Source: Paenibacillus sp.
GTDB taxonomy: Bacteria > Bacillota > Bacilli > Paenibacillales > Paenibacillaceae
Direction: 5' to 3'
Assembly (NCBI GenBank): GCA_031254035.1
Contig: JAIRVF010000065.1
Span: forward strand, 1 to 64,000
DNA length: 64,000 nucleotides
Made by a program: the position numbers and the translations under genes. Positions 1 to 8,869 of this stretch are shown one piece after another. Each line of letters starts with the position of its first letter. Positions within the stretch are counted from its first letter, which is position 1. The notes beneath the pieces were generated by a model that had not been told where the DNA came from, made no database searches, and saw only the letters and a program-made list of their open reading frames with translations.

Positions 1-303
1 CGGACACTAAATTCTGAACTATTAACTTTAATGCAATACATCATGTCTAATCATCCTACCATTAATAACGATGAATGGCATCATGCGGCTGATACTTCTA
101 TAAAGATCGTTGCACAAATAGAAAATATTATTACCCAGAATTATATGATATTTAGCAATAAAGATTTGAAATTTCAGACCAATGAAGTTAAAAATGCGCT
201 TTTAGATTTTAAATACGAAGCTTACCTCAATAGGAAGGATTATGATTTCTTTCAATCGATCCTATTTGATTGCTACAATAATTGGGTTGAATGTATAGAT
301 TAA
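1..303 (+). CDS. Hypothetical protein, C-terminal part (5' end outside window)
   Basis: The reading frame is open through base 1, so the visible 100 codons are probably the end of a longer gene. In-frame ATGs at 31 and 43 have no Shine-Dalgarno sequence before them, which argues against a start here. The product is rich in Asn, Lys, Asp and aromatic residues and looks alpha-helical and soluble; I recognise no family. A good rho-independent terminator lies 20 bases after the stop, which supports a genuine gene. Its AT content is higher than that of most genes in the window, possibly a sign of accessory origin. Function unknown. Confidence 0.5.
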   Translation, partial: RTLNSELLTLMQYIMSNHPTINNDEWHHAADTSIKIVAQIENIITQNYMIFSNKDLKFQTNEVKNALLDFKYEAYLNRKDYDFFQSILFDCYNNWVECID

Positions 304-323
304 AAGTTTTTAATGAAGAAGAT

Positions 324-357
324 GACCTCTGTATTAGAACAGGGGTCAACTTTTTTT
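324..357 (+). terminator. Rho-independent terminator
   Basis: A nine-base stem (GACCTCTGT with ACAGGGGTC, one G-U pair, six-base loop) is followed by AAC and a run of seven T. It lies 20 bases after the stop of the first gene. Confidence 0.8.
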
Positions 358-520
358 GCCATAGGTGTCGTTTTAAAGCTCAATATGAAATTAATTCCGT
401 GAAATCATGGAGATCGACGATGGCTTCAGCCTGGATAATGATCTTATTGCAAAGGTGCTTAAAATTTGAAGTACAAAAAGGAGGGTGCCCAAATGTAAAC
501 TGCACCTCATCAAGTAGCGA

Positions 521-656
521 AATTGATGCAAAAGTGCATCTATTCACGCCACAACGGCTTGATTTGGATAAAAAGCTTGCGAAAGTGCAGGCTTTTTCTT
601 TTTGCAGAGCACAATTAGGTCATTCATGGTCAAAAGGTTGCACTTTCGCATCAATT
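521..656. repeat. Cluster of GCGAAAGTGCA-type short repeats
   Basis: Three related units are visible: AATTGATGCAAAAGTGCATC at 521-540, CTTGCGAAAGTGCAG at 576-590, and the inverse TTGCACTTTCGCATCAATT at 638-656. The first and third form an imperfect inverted pair about 100 bases apart that could fold into a long hairpin. No gene is evident inside. Confidence 0.5.
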
Positions 657-698
657 GTATTTCGACTTCTAAACTCGAGGATAGAGAGTTGTTCTGAA

Positions 699-804
699 GA
701 TATAAGAAAGTATAAATTTCGGAGATCTCGCATCCTTATATCGCAAGAAGAATTACCGCTAAACGCAGTCTGTCTTCTATGAGAGTACGTCGATAACGTT
801 TTTC
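699..804 (+). repeat. Dispersed hairpin repeat, family 2 (copy 1)
   Basis: An inverted pair GATATAAG (699-706) / CTTATATC (735-742) is followed by a tail CGCAAGAA..ACCGCTAAACGC and then GTCTGTCTTCT.TGA, ending in CGTTTTT. The same order of stem, CGCAAGAA tail, GTCTGTCTTCT and CGTTTTT recurs on the opposite strand at 33419-33528; shorter copies occur at 7732, 21050 and 23226. Confidence 0.55.
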
Positions 805-918
805 TTACTCACTATATTATTAAGCATGAAAAATCTCCCGTTACAGTAGTCGTTTTATTTATTTCACCTGTCTACCGTAAGGGGAGCATATCACTTTGGG
901 GCAGCCCCCTTTATCGTA

Positions 919-1488
919 TCATGCTTCCAAGCTAAACAGCTTGCCAAGCGATATCTGAAAATCCTTAAATACATTCGACCGCACACGATCCTGCTCCGTA
1001 TAGAAATCCCGCACCTGATACGCTCCATCCCGCAGCGCATTTACATGAACCGTGCGATTGCCGGGATCAACGATCCAATATTCCTGAACGCCATGTTTCT
1101 GATAAAGATTGAACTTCTCATTGAAATCCTTAAGCGCAGTTGATGGCGACAACACTTCGATAATCATCGTCGGCGCGCCATGACAGCCGTTCTTGGAAAT
1201 CTGATTCTTGGAGCAGACCACAGACAAGTCCGGCTGCGTCACATGGTCAGGCGCATCAAATTGATCGCTCTCGCTGAAGAACACGTCGAACGGTGCGACA
1301 AACACATAACAGCTCTGATTCTGCAAGTGCGTTCGCAGCGCGAAATGCAGCTCTCCTACAATAAACTGATGAAGGGCTGTGGGAGCCGGCGACATGTTAT
1401 ATGCTTTGCCGTTAATTAATTCCCATGCTCCATTCCAAGTCAACCAATCTTGATACGTGTGCAGCTTCTTCTCATCCGGATTCGACAC
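919..1488 (-). CDS. Uma2 family endonuclease (DUF820)
   Basis: 189 residues, the usual length of the Uma2/DUF820 family, which has a PD-(D/E)XK nuclease fold. Family signatures are visible: an N-terminal W-x-LI-x-G segment, an aspartate in QPDLSVV, and the core EVLSPSTALKDFNEKFNLY followed by YWIVDP. The start is GTG at 1488 with AGGAGG nine bases upstream. The gene stands alone with no toxin-antitoxin or transposon partner. Biological role is unknown; such genes occur in many copies in Paenibacillus and cyanobacteria. Family call is firm, function is not. Confidence 0.85.
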   Translation of the reverse strand: MSNPDEKKLHTYQDWLTWNGAWELINGKAYNMSPAPTALHQFIVGELHFALRTHLQNQSCYVFVAPFDVFFSESDQFDAPDHVTQPDLSVVCSKNQISKNGCHGAPTMIIEVLSPSTALKDFNEKFNLYQKHGVQEYWIVDPGNRTVHVNALRDGAYQVRDFYTEQDRVRSNVFKDFQISLGKLFSLEA

Positions 1489-1792
1489 TTGGATCTACCT
1501 CCTTCGAATTAATCACCTGATACCGCTTATCTATAGCTCACTTTGTTTGAGTGTTCGATGATTTCGTCTGTTATACTTCACCGCAACCTGGTCCGATGGA
1601 CTTGTGAAAATCTGGTTGCGTGTGCTTGAATTATACCACAAATAGCTGCGAAATCTGAGTACGCAGCTGTTTCCTTCACTAACGACTGGAGGAATTCATT
1701 AGGCCATCCACAGACATGAAGGCGTAAGCATTTCCCCCCAATGCGGTGCGCATTTGCCCCATCCGATTCATACCTACTGCCTCCCAACCATA

Positions 1793-1838
1793 AAAGGGGG
1801 CCCCAAAGGTCTTTCAACCTTTAGAGCCCCCTTTTTTT
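1793..1838. terminator. Bidirectional rho-independent terminator
   Basis: A long GC-rich hairpin (GGGGGCCCCAAAGGT / ACCTTTAGAGCCCCC) is flanked by A4 on the left and T8 on the right. It lies 14 bases after the dehydrogenase stop at 1852 and closes the leftward sugar operon. Confidence 0.8.
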
Positions 1839-1851
1839 TAATCCATTCAAT

Positions 1852-3126
1852 TTATACGCTAAGACGTTTCGTCATCATATCCGCCAGCTTAATCGACTGG
1901 CCGCTGTTCAACCGGGATTGCTCTGCCGCAAAGGCCATCAGATGACTCTGCAGCGAAGCTGTTGCCGAAGTTAATCCTTTGGAAGGGTTCGTATCGAAAT
2001 CGCGGACATCTTGCAGGAATGAGCTAATCAATCGATCGTCGCCACCGCCGTGACCGTCTCCTGCTACGTTGCAATCAATCTCCACCTTCTCACCGGTAAC
2101 ATAACGGTATAAAGTATAGCTGCCTTGATCCATATCCCCGATAATTTCGCCCTTCGTACCCATGATCTGAACTCTGCGAGCTCCACTCTGCGTGAGACCC
2201 GACATGATGAACGAAGCATTCGCGCCATTCTCGAATTCCATGTTCACAACCTGATGATCGACCACATTGTTATCGCAGCGATAGACGCAGCGTCCAAACG
2301 GTCCTTCTTCAAGCGCCTTTAAGATGCTTTCTTGTGAAAGGTCATTGATATGCATATAACGTGCCCAAGGGTGCTCCGGCGGCTGCATGTACATCTTAAG
2401 CGCCGAAAATGCACATTCCTTCTCCACTTCACATCCGTTGATACAGCGATCCGTAGAGCCTTCCGGAGCATTCTCCGAACGGAAATGAAGCAGTGATCCG
2501 TAGGAACTCACATGAGTACATGGTTGTCCCATCAACCAGGAGATAATGTCCAGGTCATGACACGATTTTGCTAGTATCATCGGACTTGTCTCTTCCGATT
2601 TACGCCAATTCCCACGTACATAACTATGCGTCATATGTTGATAGCCGACATTCTCGGTCAATTGAATGGTTGCTATGGTGCCAAGTTCGCCCGCCTCAAT
2701 CCATTTCTTAATACCCGACCAGAATGGGGAATAACGAAGAACGTGGCTGACAACAAGCAACCGCTTGAAGTGATGGGAAGCTTGTTCCAGCTCAATACAT
2801 TCATCTTGCGATGGAGACATCGGTTTCTCAAGCAGTACATGATAGCCTAGCTCCATCGCTTTCATTGCGGGTACGTAATGCAAACGATCCAGCGTGCTGA
2901 TAATCATCACATCGGCCATACGCCCCTGCTCAAATACCGGTTCCCATGTGCTGTAGACATGCTCCGGCGCAATGTTATGAATAGCCGCGAACTGATTTCT
3001 TCGTTCCTCATTAGGTTCCGCGACAGCGACAATTTGTAATTCATTCGGAAATTTCTCCGCATAAGGCCCATAAATAAGTCGACCTCTGCTGCCAGCACCC
3101 AGTACTACTGCTGTAATTTTTTTCAC
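1852..3126 (-). CDS. Gfo/Idh/MocA family NAD(P)-dependent oxidoreductase
   Basis: 424 residues. The N-terminal Rossmann fold carries GAGSRG (residues 10-15), the sugar-dehydrogenase signature LLEKPMS has EKP at 100-102, and a catalytic-type histidine appears in KSCHDLD (H190). Members oxidise or reduce sugars, inositols or their derivatives. The start is GTG at 3126, with a GGGAGGAAG ribosome-binding site nine bases upstream. It is the last gene of the leftward ABC-transporter/YesMN operon, after a 185-base gap that may hold its own promoter. The context suggests it processes the imported carbohydrate. Substrate cannot be read from sequence. Confidence 0.85.
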   Translation of the reverse strand: MKKITAVVLGAGSRGRLIYGPYAEKFPNELQIVAVAEPNEERRNQFAAIHNIAPEHVYSTWEPVFEQGRMADVMIISTLDRLHYVPAMKAMELGYHVLLEKPMSPSQDECIELEQASHHFKRLLVVSHVLRYSPFWSGIKKWIEAGELGTIATIQLTENVGYQHMTHSYVRGNWRKSEETSPMILAKSCHDLDIISWLMGQPCTHVSSYGSLLHFRSENAPEGSTDRCINGCEVEKECAFSALKMYMQPPEHPWARYMHINDLSQESILKALEEGPFGRCVYRCDNNVVDHQVVNMEFENGANASFIMSGLTQSGARRVQIMGTKGEIIGDMDQGSYTLYRYVTGEKVEIDCNVAGDGHGGGDDRLISSFLQDVRDFDTNPSKGLTSATASLQSHLMAFAAEQSRLNSGQSIKLADMMTKRLSV

Positions 3127-3311
3127 AGGCTTCTTCCTCCCCCATCTTGCTATATAAAGAACATTTCACCCTGCTGCCTCCATGCGTACAATCAATTAGT
3201 TCAACTTATACAGCCTACGTACCATCATTCTAAAATAGGGTACCTGACGGTTAAAGAGATCGTTACTGACATTTCGTATACTATTGTTGACCTTGAATTT
3301 TAAGTTTCCAT

Positions 3312-4967
3312 TCATGAACTCGAACGCACCATTCGATATTCTTGAGGCGTCATTTCGTTCTGCTTCTTAAAAAACCGAATGAAGGCAAGTGCGGAATTAT
3401 AGCCGAGCGCAGCTGCAATTTCATTTACTTTCATCGACGTATTCAGCAGCATTTCCTTCGCGATCAGATTCCGATAATCATTCACATACTTTGATAGACC
3501 AATGCCTGTCATCTGTTTGTACAGCCTTGAGAAGTAAGACGGATTGAGACCCACATAATCTGCTAGCGCATTTAGGGAAATATCGTCCGCGATATTCTCT
3601 TCAATATAACGATGGACTTTTTGAATCACTTCCGCTGGTAGCTCCGTCCGGCACGAATCATTCCAATCGAAGATACAAGCTGCCATCTCGTAAAAATATT
3701 GCGTAAGATCAGGCCAACAAATATTGTCGTTAGGTTTGAACAAATGATCCAAATCGATTAGCGTATTCACATAATCGCGAACAGCTTGATTTTTATTGAT
3801 ATATGATAGGAACACCGCTGAAAGCGAATGATACAGCTCGGTTTTGCGTTCATACGGTGTTAACGGGTCGTTCCAAATGGCTGTTAATTCAGCGTACTGC
3901 TTGTAAAATTGCTCTTTATGATTGTTCTCAAGACAGGTCATCAAGAACTGTACCCTCGTATGATAGAAGAAATCCTGGCGGCTTCCCGCTTCTCGGGTTT
4001 CATTCCCATCCATTTCGGTATCATTCAGAATCACTTCGCTTGATAAGCCGTGACCATACACAAAGCAATATTTGATCGAATGAAATCGATCGGATACATG
4101 GCTCCAAGACGTCTGCTCGGTACCAATGACGAAGGACACCGAGAGCCCCAGCAGCTTCTTGCATGTTTCCTGCACACACTCGAGAATACCTCTTGTATAT
4201 TGATAGTCTTTGGACCACTCTGAAGAACCCGCGGCAGCCATGCCTTCTTGCGGCTGAATCAACCAGACAATGCGAGATAGATCATACACGAAGGAGAAAC
4301 AACGGACATGCTCAGACAAATACTCATCTGTAATATTTTGATAGGCATAGGTTAGCAGCGCTTTATCCGGTGTCGTGAATATTTCTTTCCATGCATCCAC
4401 TCTGCCAAGCAGCATATAAACAGGCTTTTCCGCATCCAAAGGGATATCGACTTCATGGAATACTTGCCGAAGCTGAGATTCCGTGGTCTGCTTGCCTTGG
4501 AATAACCCCCACATATACTCTTTCTGCAATGAAGGCAAGGCCTGCCTCATCTTCTTATGCGCTCTCGCGATAATTTGCTGCTGATCCTGCTCTTCTTCAA
4601 TTTTGGCAATTGCCCGCTCGACGGACTCGATTATTTTCTCATCGCTCTCAACTTTAAGTATGTATTCGAAGCCACCATATGTAATCGCGCTTCTTGCATA
4701 ACTAAAATCATTATAGCCCGTTAAGAATATGACTTTACACGACGGCCACTGTTCTTGAATTTTTTGAAGCAGCTCAATGCCTCCAACACCAGGCATCTTA
4801 ATGTCTGAGATCACAATATCAATCTTGTTATTCTTCAATACCTCCAAAGCCTCTTCTCCCGAATAAGCTTTCATTACATGGAGCGGCAAATGAACGGTCT
4901 GCTCTAACAGTTCAAGAAGACCATCGACGATAATAGGCAAATCATCGACGATTAGAAGTCTGTACAT
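3312..4967 (-). CDS. YesN-type response regulator with AraC DNA-binding domain
   Basis: 551 residues from the ATG at 4967, chosen because GAGGAGGAA lies just upstream; an 18-codon extension is open but begins inside the kinase gene. The receiver domain (1-125) has acidic DD at 8-9, phospho-acceptor D55 in ISDIKMPG and a conserved Lys near 105. A long middle region follows, and the last ~100 residues are an AraC-type double helix-turn-helix (LNALADYVGLNPSYFSRLYK ... AAALGYNSALAFIRFFKK). It is the cognate partner of the kinase gene just upstream (13-base gap), and expected to activate the neighbouring transporter operon. Confidence 0.92.
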   Translation of the reverse strand: MYRLLIVDDLPIIVDGLLELLEQTVHLPLHVMKAYSGEEALEVLKNNKIDIVISDIKMPGVGGIELLQKIQEQWPSCKVIFLTGYNDFSYARSAITYGGFEYILKVESDEKIIESVERAIAKIEEEQDQQQIIARAHKKMRQALPSLQKEYMWGLFQGKQTTESQLRQVFHEVDIPLDAEKPVYMLLGRVDAWKEIFTTPDKALLTYAYQNITDEYLSEHVRCFSFVYDLSRIVWLIQPQEGMAAAGSSEWSKDYQYTRGILECVQETCKKLLGLSVSFVIGTEQTSWSHVSDRFHSIKYCFVYGHGLSSEVILNDTEMDGNETREAGSRQDFFYHTRVQFLMTCLENNHKEQFYKQYAELTAIWNDPLTPYERKTELYHSLSAVFLSYINKNQAVRDYVNTLIDLDHLFKPNDNICWPDLTQYFYEMAACIFDWNDSCRTELPAEVIQKVHRYIEENIADDISLNALADYVGLNPSYFSRLYKQMTGIGLSKYVNDYRNLIAKEMLLNTSMKVNEIAAALGYNSALAFIRFFKKQNEMTPQEYRMVRSSS

Positions 4968-4980
4968 GTTGATTCCTCCT

Positions 4981-6717
4981 CTAGCTTGCACTGAGATTGA
5001 TTGTAACTTGAAGCCCGCCAAGTTCAGATCGTGACACGGTTACGCCATATTTCTCGCCATAACGCAATTGTATTCTGCGGTGGACATTCATGATACCGGT
5101 CGTCTCTTCCATTCGTTTGGACGATTGCCGCAGCCGCGTCTGAAGCTGCTCAATTTCTTCATCGGTGATGTTTGAACCGTTATCTTCCACATAAATTGAG
5201 AATACATCATCGTGCATCTTACTATGAACCCACAGCTCGCCCTTCTGAACCATATTGCCAAAGGCATGCTCGTAAGCATTCTCAATAACCGGTTGCAAAA
5301 TAAGCCTTGGAACAAATAAATCCGGCACTTCTCCTTCAAATAGAACTTCGATCCGATCACCGTAACAAATCGTCTGCATATCCACATAGGTACGGGAATG
5401 ATTCACTTCAAGCTCCAGTGGAATTTCATCCTCGTCATTGCGGGTAATAAACTGAAAATATTGACCGATATAAAGGCAAAACTGGTAAGCCTTCTCCTTC
5501 TGATTCTCCGACTTAATTAATCGGCATAACACGAAAAAGCAGTTATATAGAAAATGAGGATTAATCTGAGATTGTAAGCGCTTAAGCTCCGAGCGTTGAT
5601 TGCGAATTTGCTGTTCATAATTTTCCTCAATGAGTGTTCGCAAGGATATCACCGTATCATTAAATGCTTGATATAAATAACCGAACTCGTCTGCTCCGCG
5701 ATCAATCGTAATCGGCTCCAGTACGTTCTGCCGCATACGCCGGAACGAATGAACAAGCTTCATAAGCGGACGGTAGATCAATCTTAATAGAAAATAAGAG
5801 AATAAAAGCACGATGCATACCGCAAGAATACATGCCACCCAGAACCACATTCGATACATTTGCAGCGGCCCTAATACGTTGGCTTCCGGAACGCATGTAA
5901 TCGAATAAGAATTCCATAACTTCGAATATTTATAGACGGTAAGATAACGTTTTCCATCATATTTTAGCGTCTCGTAGCCTTCTTCAGACTTCGCATTCCG
6001 CTTATCGGTGGCAAAGGCCGTCAAGCATTTCAGCAATAACGGATCCTTATCGCTCTGCGCTCCCCAACCGCGATCCAAATTAAGCAATACACTTTGTGCG
6101 CCCTGGGCCCCATTGATCTGCGTCAGAATTTCCTGAATCTTCTTTTTAGATAATTCAACCGCCACGACATAAGTCGGATTCTTCCCCGATGTGGCCGGAT
6201 ACTGCATCGTAATAAATATCCGGTCATTCCAATAAACAAATGGTCCCTCATAAGTTTTGGCGCTTTGCTGCATTGCTTTAAATTCCGGTTCGTTAATTGA
6301 TGTTTCATATTTCGAACTTAGAATGGTACGTTCAAGCAAAGGCACATAGGCCTTTGCTTCTTGAATAAACGGGCTTGAATTCTTCATTAGATCGAGCCGT
6401 CTCTGAATTTCTAATATTTTTCGTGAGCGGTCGTAATAACTCATTTCTGTGCCTGTCGCTGCGAGTTCCATTAAATCCTTATCCATCACATAGTTCGGCA
6501 AATACCGGCTGATCCGATCTGCTTCGTTATCCAGTGAATCCAGATAAAAGCTTGTCATGTTCAAAATAGACTCCGAAATTCCCCTCCGAATATTATTCGA
6601 ACCCTTCTCATTAATCAGCCAAGTAATCATCATAAGCGGCAACAAGGCCGCCAGAAAGGCAGCCATGATCTTCTTGAATATGGATGAATCGTTCAAAAAA
6701 AATCGGATTTTCATCAT
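4981..6717 (-). CDS. YesM-type sensor histidine kinase
   Basis: 578 residues. Membrane segments at about 16-35 and 290-312 flank an extracellular sensor region of ~250 residues (dCACHE type expected). A HAMP-like linker follows, then the His_kinase domain with phospho-acceptor H388 in INPHFLYN, typical of the LytS/YesM class, and an HATPase domain (ENAYEHAFG, EDNGSN). The ribosome-binding site AGGTGA supports the start at 6717 or 6714. It presumably senses an extracellular carbohydrate, perhaps with the operon's binding protein, and phosphorylates the YesN-type regulator downstream. Confidence 0.92.
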   Translation of the reverse strand: MMKIRFFLNDSSIFKKIMAAFLAALLPLMMITWLINEKGSNNIRRGISESILNMTSFYLDSLDNEADRISRYLPNYVMDKDLMELAATGTEMSYYDRSRKILEIQRRLDLMKNSSPFIQEAKAYVPLLERTILSSKYETSINEPEFKAMQQSAKTYEGPFVYWNDRIFITMQYPATSGKNPTYVVAVELSKKKIQEILTQINGAQGAQSVLLNLDRGWGAQSDKDPLLLKCLTAFATDKRNAKSEEGYETLKYDGKRYLTVYKYSKLWNSYSITCVPEANVLGPLQMYRMWFWVACILAVCIVLLFSYFLLRLIYRPLMKLVHSFRRMRQNVLEPITIDRGADEFGYLYQAFNDTVISLRTLIEENYEQQIRNQRSELKRLQSQINPHFLYNCFFVLCRLIKSENQKEKAYQFCLYIGQYFQFITRNDEDEIPLELEVNHSRTYVDMQTICYGDRIEVLFEGEVPDLFVPRLILQPVIENAYEHAFGNMVQKGELWVHSKMHDDVFSIYVEDNGSNITDEEIEQLQTRLRQSSKRMEETTGIMNVHRRIQLRYGEKYGVTVSRSELGGLQVTINLSAS

Positions 6718-6753
6718 CTGTTCACCTGCGTTCTTTTAGTAGATCATCCGATA

Positions 6754-7638
6754 TTATTCTTTGACACTGCCCATCACAATTCCTTTAATGAAGAACCGTT
6801 GCAAGAACGGATAGACGATCAGAATCGGGAATGCTGCGACGAAAATCTGCGCCGCTCTACTTGTGCGATCTGATAACTTAATCATAAGTTCAACGTTCTC
6901 CGCCTTAAGAAAGCGGAAATCATTTTTGATAATAATAGTCTGCAAGAATGACTGCAGCGGATAATTCTCCGGATGATTCATATACAAAATCCCGTCAAAC
7001 CAACTGTTCCAATGCCCCACAATCGTGAAGAGGCCTGTGGTTGCAAGAGCTGGTAAAGACAACGGTACATAGATTTTCCATAATGTTGTGAAGTGACTGG
7101 CCCCATCGATTCGTGAAGATTCCTCCAGTTCCTTCGGTAAGTTACGATAGAAATTAAGCAATAGAATTACGTTGAACACCGGAACCGCTCCTGGCAAGAC
7201 CAAGGCCCAAATGGTATCCAGCATACCTAACGACTTCACCGTTAAATACATGGGTACAAGGCCGCCGCTGAAGAGAATCGTAAATACAAAAACCCAAGCA
7301 TACCAGGTACGTAATCTAAACTGCGAAGTATCTTTCGATAAAGGATACGCCGTAACAATCGTCAGCAGCATGCTGACCGACGTACCGAGCACAACGCGTT
7401 TAATAGACACCCAGAAGGCCCGCAAGTATTCCGGCTTTCCGAATACGTTGTCATAAGCAGCCGTCGTAAAATCAACAGGCCACAATGTTACTTTGCCAGC
7501 TGCTGCCGCATTTCCTGAGCTGAATGAGATGGCCAAGATATGAATAATTGGCATAAGACACAACAAGGATATAAAAGTTAGAAAGATGAAATTGAATACC
7601 AGAAACACCTTTCTAGACCATGAGCTATGGTTAGGCAC
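6754..7638 (-). CDS. Carbohydrate ABC transporter permease, LplC type
   Basis: 294 residues from a GTG at 7638 with GGGAG seven bases before it. The frame stays open to a GTG at 7722, but the extra 28 residues are encoded by a dispersed repeat, and 294 is the family length. About six membrane segments are visible. The EAA loop that contacts the ATPase reads ELEESSRIDGASHFTTLW. The C-terminal FFIKGIVMGSVKE is typical of LplC/YtcP. It forms a heterodimer with the LplB-type protein encoded upstream. No ATPase gene is in the operon, as is usual for this class, which shares a distant MsmX-like ATPase. Confidence 0.9.
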   Translation of the reverse strand: MPNHSSWSRKVFLVFNFIFLTFISLLCLMPIIHILAISFSSGNAAAAGKVTLWPVDFTTAAYDNVFGKPEYLRAFWVSIKRVVLGTSVSMLLTIVTAYPLSKDTSQFRLRTWYAWVFVFTILFSGGLVPMYLTVKSLGMLDTIWALVLPGAVPVFNVILLLNFYRNLPKELEESSRIDGASHFTTLWKIYVPLSLPALATTGLFTIVGHWNSWFDGILYMNHPENYPLQSFLQTIIIKNDFRFLKAENVELMIKLSDRTSRAAQIFVAAFPILIVYPFLQRFFIKGIVMGSVKE

Positions 7639-7665
7639 GATATGTCTCCCTTCTGAATTACCTGC

Positions 7666-7872
7666 TATAAGTGCGTGTTCAAAAAGGTCGGTATTCGATG
7701 TCGAACCCGCTTCCTGATTCACTTCGTGTTAGATATAGAATGTATAAGTTATCAGCACAGCTGATGGAATTCTATATCGCAAGAAAACCTACCGCTGAAT
7801 CGCGGCCCTTCATCCTTGAATTAGCTTCGATCAGGTTTTCTTATCAAAAGCGGACCTTTTGAACAACCCCTA
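7666..7872 (-). repeat. Dispersed repeat, family 1 (copy A, ~207 bp)
   Basis: Read leftward it begins TAGGGGTTGTTCAAAAGGTC and ends CCTTTTTGAACACGCACTTA; the two ends are imperfect inverted repeats. Five other copies lie at 23969, 42640, 48333, 59799 and 60829. It fills the gap between the two permease genes, and the stop codon TAG of the first permease coincides with its terminal bases. Its core holds a copy of repeat family 2. Confidence 0.75.
7732..7805 (+). repeat. Dispersed hairpin repeat, family 2 (copy 2, nested)
   Basis: A perfect ten-base inverted pair GATATAGAAT (7732-7741) / ATTCTATATC (7769-7778) is followed by CGCAAGAAAACCTACCGCTG and CGCGG. It lies wholly inside family 1 copy A, so it was either inserted there or carried by it. 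Confidence 0.6.
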
Positions 7873-8775
7873 GAAAATACGGTAATTCGCTACACGATAA
7901 GCTAGCACATAGGAACATGTGATGAGAATAAAGCTTACGACTGATTTCAGCAGCCCTACAGCCGTTGCAAATCCGAACTGAGCCTGCTGGATCCCCATAC
8001 GGTAGACGAAGGTATCGATAATATCCGCGCTTTCATAGACCGGAGGACTGTACATGTTGAATATTTGATCAAATCCAGCATTAAGTACATTCCCAATACT
8101 CAAGGTCAGCATCAGAATGATAATCGGCATCATGCCTGGAAGCGTAATATGAAAAATCTGCTTGATCCGGCTTGCGCCATCGATTTGCGCTGCCTCGTAG
8201 AGCGACGGGTTAATATTCGTGAGTGCCGCCAGATAGACAATCGTACCGAAGCCGAATTCCTTCCATACGTCCGAGAGAACCATCACATATGGGAACCAGC
8301 TATTGCTGCCCAAGAAAAAGATCGGCTTAATTCCGAACAATCCCAAGACTTGATTAAGAATCCCAGAGGATGGTGACAAAATATCAATCAAAATACCGCT
8401 CAACAAAACCCAAGACATAAAGTGAGGCAAATATACAAGCGTCTGAAAGGTTCTCTTAACCCATTCCCTACGCAGTTCATTCAATAGAATCGCGATCGTA
8501 ATCGGAACGATCAGCCCTGCAATGATTTTCATAACCGCAATGAATATCGTATTAAAAAAGATTTGGCCAATATCCGGATACTCCATCAACAACCGGAAGT
8601 TCTTCATACCGATAAAAGGTGAACCAAACAATCCTTTATTTGGTACATATTTCTGAAACGCCATCATGATCCCCGCCATAGGGATGTAACTGAAGATAAG
8701 AACGATGATAAGACCTGGCAGCAGCATTATATGAAGCGGCCATTCTTTTTTAAACATTCGCGTTAACCCTCTCAT
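7870..8775 (-). CDS. Carbohydrate ABC transporter permease, LplB type
   Basis: 301 residues from ATG 8775, preceded by GAGGTGAAGGGC; a longer open frame to 8838 has no comparable site. The N-terminus (MFKKEWPLHIMLLPGLI) and six predicted membrane helices fit LplB/YteP. The EAA loop is EAAQIDGASRIKQIFHITLPG. It pairs with the LplC-type permease 231 bases downstream, the gap being occupied by a dispersed repeat. The stop codon lies at the repeat border. Confidence 0.9.
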   Translation of the reverse strand: MRGLTRMFKKEWPLHIMLLPGLIIVLIFSYIPMAGIMMAFQKYVPNKGLFGSPFIGMKNFRLLMEYPDIGQIFFNTIFIAVMKIIAGLIVPITIAILLNELRREWVKRTFQTLVYLPHFMSWVLLSGILIDILSPSSGILNQVLGLFGIKPIFFLGSNSWFPYVMVLSDVWKEFGFGTIVYLAALTNINPSLYEAAQIDGASRIKQIFHITLPGMMPIIILMLTLSIGNVLNAGFDQIFNMYSPPVYESADIIDTFVYRMGIQQAQFGFATAVGLLKSVVSFILITCSYVLAYRVANYRIF

Positions 8776-8807
8776 GCCCTTCACCTCGCAGTGTTTCTCT
8801 GTAAAGA

Positions 8808-8836
8808 AAGAGGGACTGACTTCGATCAATCCCTCC
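8808..8836 (-). terminator. Hairpin between binding-protein and permease genes
   Basis: GAGGGATTGA and TCAGTCCCTC pair around a six-base loop, followed on the minus strand by TTTCTTT. Hairpins at this position often attenuate transcription or protect the upstream mRNA so that the binding protein outnumbers the permeases. Confidence 0.45.
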
Positions 8837-8869
8837 ATTGGTCTTGCTAAACATCTGTCTTGCTAAACA

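Larger units (their letters stand above)
358..918. other. Gene-free, repeat-containing intergenic region
   Basis: About 560 bases in which I find no convincing gene. The 163-codon open frame across it lacks a ribosome-binding site, has no family resemblance and is made largely of short repeated units. It contains three copies of a GCGAAAGTGCA-like motif and one copy of the second dispersed repeat family, both listed separately. Confidence 0.5.

Noticed and set aside
291..782. 163-codon open frame on the plus strand
   Set aside because: No ribosome-binding site, starts inside the previous gene, translates repeat sequences, no family features.
7639..7722. 28-residue N-terminal extension of the LplC-type permease
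   Set aside because: Encoded by a dispersed repeat; a better ribosome-binding site precedes GTG 7638 and family length fits the shorter form.
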